In this document: one piece after another, positions 34,996-40,600 of the stretch
Layout: each line of letters opens with the position of its first letter
How positions within the stretch are numbered: position 1 is the stretch's first letter
Origin: Alterluteimonas quercicellularis
Lineage (GTDB): Bacteria; Pseudomonadota; Gammaproteobacteria; Xanthomonadales; Xanthomonadaceae
Direction of reading: 5' to 3'
NCBI RefSeq assembly: GCF_021191635.1
Contig: NZ_JAIWPR010000056.1
Span: 1-40,600 of the forward strand
DNA length: 40,600 nt
Program-made: the position numbers and the translations under genes
The notes under the pieces: model-generated
What the model was told of the DNA's origin: nothing
Database searches by the model: none
Seen by the model: only the letters and a program-made list of their open reading frames with translations

Positions 34996-36936
34996 GTGTC
35001 CGACCTTGCCCGCTTCCACCGCAGCGCCCTCGCCAGTGCGCTGCTGACGCTGTCTCCCGCCGCCCTCGCCGACACCGCCGTCCGCGACCTCGACACCCTC
35101 GTGGTGACCGCCACCGCCACCGAGCGCACGCTGGCCGACGCGCCGGCCTCGATGAGCGTCGTCACCCGCGAGGACCTGCTCGAACGCCCGGTGCTGGACC
35201 TCGCCGACGCGCTGCGCGGCACGCCCGGCATCACCTACGACGGCATCGGCATGTCGCGCCGCGGCATCCGCATCCGCGGCATGGACAGCGAATACACCCT
35301 GGTGCTGGTGGACGGCCAGCGCATCAACCCGGCCAGCGACGCGATCGCGCACGCCGACTTCGACCTCGGCTGGATCCCGGCCGAGGCGATCGAGCGCATC
35401 GAGGTGGTGCGCGGCCCGATGTCCTCGCTGTACGGCTCCGAGGCGCTGGGCGGCGTGGTCAACATCATCACCCGCGCCGCCGGCGACGCCTGGCACGGCA
35501 GCCTGCGCCACGGCGGCGGCACCGTCGCCGGCGGGCGCGGCGGCGGCGTCAGCCAGACCGGCGTGCACCTGTCCGGCCCGCTGGTGCGCGACCGCCTCGG
35601 CATGACCTTCCAGGCCGAGCATCGCGAGAAGGACCCGACCCGCGACCCGGCCGACGACCGCCTCACCGAGCAGGAGGGCCGCGACGCCGACACCGCGCGC
35701 GTGGCCCTGGCCTGGACGCCCGACGACGCGCAGCGCATCGACGTCAGCCACCTCGTCGGCCGCGAGCGCCGCGTGCGCGACGCGCTGCAGGCCGGTGGCG
35801 CGCCCTACGTCTACCGCACCCGCGACGACGTCGACCGCCAGCAGACCACCGTGTCGCATCGCGGCGGATGGGGCTGGGGCGACACCCAGGTCCGCGCCTA
35901 CCGCGCCACCCTCGACCGCGAGAACCGGCGCGACCGCGGTGCCGCGACCGGCCCGCAGTCGCTGACCGACGACATCGTCGACGGCCTGGTCACCGTCGAC
36001 CTCGGCCGGCGCCACCGCGTGAGCGCCGGCGCCGAATGGCGGCGCGAGCGGCTGGAGGACGCGACCGTGAACGCCGCCGGCCGCGACGCCCGCGTGCAGC
36101 GCGCGCTGTTCGTACAGGACGAGATCGACCTCGGCGCGCTGTCGCTGGTGCTCGGCAACCGGTCCGATCGCCACGACACGTTCGGCTGGCACCACTCGCC
36201 GCGCGCGTACGCCGTGTACCCGTTCGGCGCCGGCTTCACGCTCAAGGGCGGCGTGGGCGCGGGCTTCAAGGCGCCCACCCTGAAGAACCTGTCGCCCGGC
36301 TATTCGGCGGTCGGCGGCGGCGGCATGTTCACCATCGTCGGCAACCCGGACCTGCAGCCCGAGACCGTCACCACCTACGAACTGGCGCTGGCCTGGGCCC
36401 ACGACGCGCTGTCGCTGGAGGCGACCGCGTTCCAGAACGACCTGGAGGACCTGATCCAGACCGTGTGCACCGCCAGTTGCGGCATCCGCGGCGCCGAGCG
36501 GCGCAGCTACGTCAACGTGGCCGAGGCGCGGCTGCGCGGGCTGGAGTTCGGCGTCCGCGCGCAGTTGCCGGCCGGCTTCGACGCCGATTTCAACTACACC
36601 TGGCTCGACGCGCAGGACCTCGTGGCGGACCAGCCGCTGACCGGCCGCAGCCGCCACAGCGGCCACGCGGGGCTGCGCTGGACCGACGGCGCCTGGAACG
36701 CCGGGCTGCGCCTGGACTACACCGGCCCGCAGTGGCAGACCGGCGGCAGCGGCCTGGTGCGCCTGTCCGGCTACCCCATGTGGTCGCTGGACCTGGGCTA
36801 CCGCATCGGCGAGCGCATCGCCCTGCGCGGCGGCATCGAGAACCTCGCCGACGAGCGGCTGGACCAGTCCTCGGCGCTGTACGCCTATCCGGAGACCGGC
36901 CGCTACGTGCACGCCCGGGTGGAACTGGGTTTCTGA
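34996..36936 (+). CDS. CirA/BtuB-type TonB-dependent receptor
   Basis: This receptor of about 646 residues has a signal peptide (SALASALLTLSPAALA), a TonB box LDTLVVTATATE, a plug with RRGIRIRGMDSEYTLVLVDG and IERIEVVRGPMSSLYGSEALGG, and a barrel with FKAPTLKNLSPGY and NPDLQPETVTTYEL ending HARVELGF. This is the CirA/FepA/BtuB branch, distinct from the preceding siderophore-type receptor. GTG at 34996 is preferred because AGGTAG lies 5 nt upstream; GTG at 34990 is in frame too. It ends 2 bp before the CobN-like gene, so the two are translationally linked. No cobalamin riboswitch precedes it (the 76-bp gap is too short), which argues against simple B12 regulation. Confidence 0.93.
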   Translation: MSDLARFHRSALASALLTLSPAALADTAVRDLDTLVVTATATERTLADAPASMSVVTREDLLERPVLDLADALRGTPGITYDGIGMSRRGIRIRGMDSEYTLVLVDGQRINPASDAIAHADFDLGWIPAEAIERIEVVRGPMSSLYGSEALGGVVNIITRAAGDAWHGSLRHGGGTVAGGRGGGVSQTGVHLSGPLVRDRLGMTFQAEHREKDPTRDPADDRLTEQEGRDADTARVALAWTPDDAQRIDVSHLVGRERRVRDALQAGGAPYVYRTRDDVDRQQTTVSHRGGWGWGDTQVRAYRATLDRENRRDRGAATGPQSLTDDIVDGLVTVDLGRRHRVSAGAEWRRERLEDATVNAAGRDARVQRALFVQDEIDLGALSLVLGNRSDRHDTFGWHHSPRAYAVYPFGAGFTLKGGVGAGFKAPTLKNLSPGYSAVGGGGMFTIVGNPDLQPETVTTYELALAWAHDALSLEATAFQNDLEDLIQTVCTASCGIRGAERRSYVNVAEARLRGLEFGVRAQLPAGFDADFNYTWLDAQDLVADQPLTGRSRHSGHAGLRWTDGAWNAGLRLDYTGPQWQTGGSGLVRLSGYPMWSLDLGYRIGERIALRGGIENLADERLDQSSALYAYPETGRYVHARVELGF

Positions 36937-36938
36937 GC

Positions 36939-39900
36939 ATGCGCAGGATCGCGGCCCGGCTATTGCTCTGGCTGGCGGCGCTCGCCTGCGCGCCGGCGGC
37001 GGCGCAGGCGCCGCTGCGGATCGCGGTGGTCAGCAACGACTTCGTGCTGCCGGAGAAGATCGCGCGCATCGACGCGCTGGCGCGCGACGCCGGCGTGCGC
37101 TTCGTGCACGCGCCCGTGGGCGGCGACCTCGACGCGTTCGTCGCCGCGAGCGACCTGCTGCTGCTCGACACCCCGCGCCCGTCCGATGCCGCCATGGTGC
37201 AGGAGGCGCTGGGCGTCCGGCTGGACGCGCCCGGCCTGCGCTGGGTGCGCATCGGCGGCGGACCGCCGGCCTCGGGTGGGCTGCAGGCACCGCAGGCCCG
37301 GCGCATCGCCGGCTACTACGCCGGCGGCGGCGCGGCCAACTTCCGCCACCTCGCCGACTACCTCGCCGCGATCCTGGGCGGAGGCGACGCGGCCGCGGTG
37401 CCGCCGCCGGTGCCGATGCCCGGCACCGGCTACTACCACCCCGAGGCCGTGCGGGTCTTCGCCGACGCCGCCGACTACCGCCGGTGGCGCCGCGACCGCG
37501 ACGGCGCCGACGCCGGCATGCCCACCGCGGCGGTCCTGGTCGCACCCGGCGCGGTGGCCGGACTGCAGACCGCGGTGCTCGACGCGATCGTCGCCGCGGC
37601 GCAGGCGCACGGCGTGCACGCGTTCGGCGTGTGGTTCGACAGCGCCGATCCCGGCGGCCTGCAGCGCGCGCTCGACGGCCTCGACGTCGATGCGGTGGTC
37701 AACCTGACCCACCTGCAGGACGCGGGGCTGCGCCGCGAGGAGTTCGCGCGGCTCGGCGTGCCGGTGCTGCAGGCGCTGAACTGGCGCCAGGGCACGCCCG
37801 CGCAGTGGCGCGCGGCGAGCAGCGGGGTGGCGATGCCGCTGGTGCCGACGTTCCTCGCCGTGCCGGAAGGCTGGGGCGCCAGCGATCCGCTGGTCGTCGG
37901 CGCGGTGGAGGACGGCGCGCAGGCGCCGATCCCCGAGCAGGTGGACCTGCTCGCCGCGAAGCTCGCGCGCCTGGCCGCGCTGCGTCGCACGCCCAACGCC
38001 GGCAAGCGGCTGGCGCTGATGTTCTGGAACTACCCGGCCGGCGAGACCAACCTTTCCGCCTCGCACCTCAACGTGCCGCGCAGCCTGGAGCGCCTGACCG
38101 CGGCGCTCGCCGAGGTCGGGTACCGGGTGACGCCGGCCGAGGAGCGCCGCCTGATCGACGACGCGCAGGCGCTGCTCGGCGGCCTGTACCGCCCCGACAC
38201 GCTCGACGCGCTGCACGCGCGCGGCCTGGCCGCGGCGCTGCCGCTGGCCGACTACGAGCGCTGGCTGCAGACGCTGCCGGCCGCGCCGCGCTCGGCGCTG
38301 CTGGCCCGCCATGGCGCACCGGCCGACAGCCCCGCCGTGCGCCGCATCGACGGCCGCGAGGTGCTGCTGCTGCCGCGGCTCGAGCTGGGCACGCTGGCCG
38401 TGCTGCCGCAGCCGCCGCGCGGCGCCCGCCCGGGCGAGTCCAGCCACGACCTCACCGCGATCCCAGACCACCGCTACCTCGCCACCTACCTGTACCTGCG
38501 CGCAGGGCTGCGCGCCGACGCGCTGATCCACTTCGGCACCCACGGCACCCAGGAATGGACGCCGGGCAAGGACCGCGGCCTGTGGGCCTTCGACTGGCCG
38601 TTCGCGACGCTGGGCGACCTGCCGGTGTTCTATCCCTACATCCAGGACAACGTCGGCGAGGCGGTGCAGGCCAAGCGCCGCGGGCGCGCGGTGATCGTCA
38701 GCCACCAGACGCCGCCGTTCGCGCCGGCCGGGCTCTACGACGAACTGCGCGACCTGCACGCGCTGGTGCACGAGCTGCTGCAGCTGGAGGCCGGCGGCGT
38801 GCGCCAGCGCACCGCCGGACGGCTGGTCGACGCCGCCTTCGCCGCCGGCATCGGCGAGGACCTCGGCTGGACCCGCGCGCAGGCCCTGGAGGACTTCGAC
38901 GTCTTCGCGCAGGCGCTGCACGACCAGCTGCACGAACTGGCCCGCAGCACGATGCCGCTGGGCCTGCACACCTTCGGCCGCCCGGCCGCGCCCGAGCACC
39001 GCATCTCGACGGTGATGCAGCAGCTCGGCGCGCCCTACTACGCCGCGCTCGGCCTCGACGCCGAGGAGCTGTTCGCCGAGGACGCCGAGGCGTTGCGCGA
39101 CAACCCGGCCTGGCGCTGGTTGCACCTCCACCTGCCCGAGGACGGCCCCGCCGTCGACGACCCGGCGCTGCGCGACCTGCTCGCGCAGGCGCGCGAACAC
39201 GAGCGCGCGCTGGCCGATCCGCAGGAGCTCGAATCGCTGCTGCGCGGCCTGGCCGGCGGCTTCGTGCTGCCGGGCGCCGGCGGCGATCCGGTCCGCGACC
39301 CGGCGCTGCGCAGCGGCCGCAACCTGTACCCGTTCGAGCCCGACCGCATCCCCACCCGTGCCGCCTACGAGGCCGGCGGCGAGGCGCTGGCGCAGCTGGT
39401 CGCCGCCTACCGCGCCGAGCACGGCGGGCGTGTACCGCAGAAGCTGGCCTTCAGCCTGTGGTCGTCGGAGGCGATGCGCCAGCTCGGCGTGCTGGAGGCG
39501 CAGGTGCTGCACGCGCTGGGCCTGCGCCCGGTCTGGGACGAGGGCGGCCGCGTGACCGCGCTGGAGATCGTGCCCGAGGCCGAGCTGGCGCGGCCGCGCA
39601 TCGACGTGGTGCTGCAGGTGACCAGCGTCTACCGCGACCAGTTCGACACGTTCATGCGCCTGCTGGCCGACGCCATCGACCGGCTCGCGGACGAGGGCGA
39701 CCATCCGCTGGCGCGCAGCGCCCGGGCCCAGGCCGAGGCGCTGGTCGCCCGCGGCGTCGATCCGGAGCGCGCGCGGGCGCTGGCCTCGCTGCGCATCTTC
39801 GGCAACGCGCCCGGCGCCTACGGCAGCGGCCTGACCGACCGCGTGCTGGCCGACGAGGCCGGCGCCGACAAGGGCGACGCCGCGCTCGCCGGCGCCTTCC

Positions 39901-40600
39901 TGTCGAACCTGCAGTACGCCTACGGCGCGCGCGACTGGGGCGTGGCGCTGGAGGACGGCAACCTGTTCGCCGACCAGTTGCGCGGCACCGACGCCGCGGT
40001 GCTGTCGCGCTCCTCCAACACCCACGGCCTGCTGTCGACCGACCACCCGTTCGAGTACCTCGGCGGCCTGGCCACGGCGATCCGCCACCTCGACGGCCGC
40101 GAGCCGGCGCTGTACGTGGCCGACACCCGCGGCAGCGCCCCGCGCATCGCCACCGCCGCCCGCTTCCTCGCCGGCGAACTGCGCAGCCGCCCGCTCAACC
40201 CGCAGTGGATCCGCGCGATGCAGGCCGAGGGCTACGCCGGCACCCTGCAGGTGCTGGACACGGTGAACAACCTGTTCGGCTGGCAGGTCACCGCGCCGTC
40301 GACGGTGCGCGACGCGCAGTGGCAGGCGATCCACGACACCTACGTGCGCGACGCGCGCGCGCTCGGCATCGACGCCTGGTTCGAAGGCGCCAACCCGGCC
40401 GCGCAGGCGCAGATGATCCGGCGCATGCGCGAGGCCGTCGACCGCGGCCTGTGGCAGGCCGATGCCGCCACCCGCGCCGAGCTCGACGCGCGGCTCTCGG
40501 CGCTCGATGCGCGCACGCGGCCCGCGGGCGACGCCGCGCCGGCGCCGGCGGGCGACGCGCCCGCGCCCGGCTTCGGCATCGCGCCCACGGCGCCGGCGCC
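36939..40600 (+). CDS. exported CobN-like (cobaltochelatase large-subunit family) protein, cut by the window end
   Basis: At least 1220 residues are encoded and the frame is still open at the end. The N-terminus MRRIAARLLLWLAALACAPA, cleaved after AQA, is a clear Sec signal peptide, so the protein should be periplasmic. The rest is CobN/BchH-like: near residue 530 HFGTHGTQEWTPGKDRGLW, then DLPVFYPYIQDNVGEAVQAKRRG and VIVSHQTPPF; later FGNAPGAYGSGLTDRVL, SRSSNTHGLLSTDHPFEYLGG and VLDTVNNLFGWQV. After about residue 1195 it becomes Ala/Pro-rich, as a linker to a C-terminal anchor would. Canonical CobN acts in the cytoplasm with CobS and CobT; neither is here. The gene follows a CirA-type receptor by 2 bp. 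It probably handles a tetrapyrrole or metal chelate outside the cytoplasm. Confidence 0.9.
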   Translation, partial: MRRIAARLLLWLAALACAPAAAQAPLRIAVVSNDFVLPEKIARIDALARDAGVRFVHAPVGGDLDAFVAASDLLLLDTPRPSDAAMVQEALGVRLDAPGLRWVRIGGGPPASGGLQAPQARRIAGYYAGGGAANFRHLADYLAAILGGGDAAAVPPPVPMPGTGYYHPEAVRVFADAADYRRWRRDRDGADAGMPTAAVLVAPGAVAGLQTAVLDAIVAAAQAHGVHAFGVWFDSADPGGLQRALDGLDVDAVVNLTHLQDAGLRREEFARLGVPVLQALNWRQGTPAQWRAASSGVAMPLVPTFLAVPEGWGASDPLVVGAVEDGAQAPIPEQVDLLAAKLARLAALRRTPNAGKRLALMFWNYPAGETNLSASHLNVPRSLERLTAALAEVGYRVTPAEERRLIDDAQALLGGLYRPDTLDALHARGLAAALPLADYERWLQTLPAAPRSALLARHGAPADSPAVRRIDGREVLLLPRLELGTLAVLPQPPRGARPGESSHDLTAIPDHRYLATYLYLRAGLRADALIHFGTHGTQEWTPGKDRGLWAFDWPFATLGDLPVFYPYIQDNVGEAVQAKRRGRAVIVSHQTPPFAPAGLYDELRDLHALVHELLQLEAGGVRQRTAGRLVDAAFAAGIGEDLGWTRAQALEDFDVFAQALHDQLHELARSTMPLGLHTFGRPAAPEHRISTVMQQLGAPYYAALGLDAEELFAEDAEALRDNPAWRWLHLHLPEDGPAVDDPALRDLLAQAREHERALADPQELESLLRGLAGGFVLPGAGGDPVRDPALRSGRNLYPFEPDRIPTRAAYEAGGEALAQLVAAYRAEHGGRVPQKLAFSLWSSEAMRQLGVLEAQVLHALGLRPVWDEGGRVTALEIVPEAELARPRIDVVLQVTSVYRDQFDTFMRLLADAIDRLADEGDHPLARSARAQAEALVARGVDPERARALASLRIFGNAPGAYGSGLTDRVLADEAGADKGDAALAGAFLSNLQYAYGARDWGVALEDGNLFADQLRGTDAAVLSRSSNTHGLLSTDHPFEYLGGLATAIRHLDGREPALYVADTRGSAPRIATAARFLAGELRSRPLNPQWIRAMQAEGYAGTLQVLDTVNNLFGWQVTAPSTVRDAQWQAIHDTYVRDARALGIDAWFEGANPAAQAQMIRRMREAVDRGLWQADAATRAELDARLSALDARTRPAGDAAPAPAGDAPAPGFGIAPTAPA

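Noticed and set aside
36960..40334. 1124-codon minus-strand frame opposite the CobN-like gene
   Set aside because: It is a shadow frame: repetitive Ala/Val/Arg/Gln composition and no motifs, while the plus strand has conserved CobN motifs throughout.
36939..40600. Plain cytoplasmic cobaltochelatase for B12 synthesis
   Set aside because: The protein has a signal peptide, no cobS/cobT or other cob genes are near, and it is tied to TonB receptors.

Overview
The window is very GC-rich, densely coded DNA of a Gram-negative bacterium, most likely a member of the Xanthomonadaceae (Lysobacter or Luteimonas type). The basis is the large number of TonB-dependent outer-membrane receptors (four), a FecI/FecR surface-signalling pair, Tat and lipoprotein export signals, and a short GTAGGAGCGC-type repeat of the kind common in Lysobacter/Xanthomonas intergenic regions. 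No phage, insertion-sequence, CRISPR or tRNA signal was seen.

Region 1 (86-6866) is a surface-signalling nutrient-uptake unit. A FecI-type sigma factor and its FecR regulator face away from a receptor with an N-terminal signalling (STN) domain. The receptor gene is followed by a secreted S9 prolyl-oligopeptidase-type peptidase. Peptide import and breakdown is the natural reading; a lasso-peptide isopeptidase role is possible but unproven.

Region 2 (6942-9776) is metE, the B12-independent methionine synthase. It has a sigma70-like promoter, a very well conserved cobalamin riboswitch, a hairpin that can mask the ribosome-binding site, and a 14-bp terminator-like stem at the end.

Region 3 (10020-29347) is a sulfur-scavenging island. 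A CysB-type regulator points right; all other genes point left: two SsuC-type permeases, a DszA/NtaA-type FMN monooxygenase, an SsuA-type binding protein, a class II aldolase/adducin-like protein, a TonB receptor, a Tat-exported gluconate-dehydrogenase subunit 3 with its GMC flavoprotein, an aldo/keto reductase, a heterodimeric ABC exporter, cysteine synthase, a small hydrolase, an FMN reductase and, 16 kb from its permeases, the SsuB-type ATPase. Together these could carry an organosulfur compound across the outer membrane, oxidise it, import it, release the sulfur and fix it as cysteine.

Region 4 (29578-40600, running off the end) is the most unusual part. A FecBCD/BtuFCD-type ABC importer (binding lipoprotein, permease, ATPase, joined by GTGA overlaps) diverges from two TonB receptors and a CobN-like chelatase homologue that starts with a Sec signal peptide. 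A 24-bp imperfect palindrome resembling a Zur/Fur-family operator sits in the shared promoter, touching the start codon of the binding protein. A CobN-like protein outside the cytoplasm cannot be the usual ATP-driven cobaltochelatase of B12 synthesis. I infer a metal-starvation (probably zinc) or tetrapyrrole/metallophore acquisition system, with TonB-motor (ExbB/ExbD-like) genes expected just past the window.
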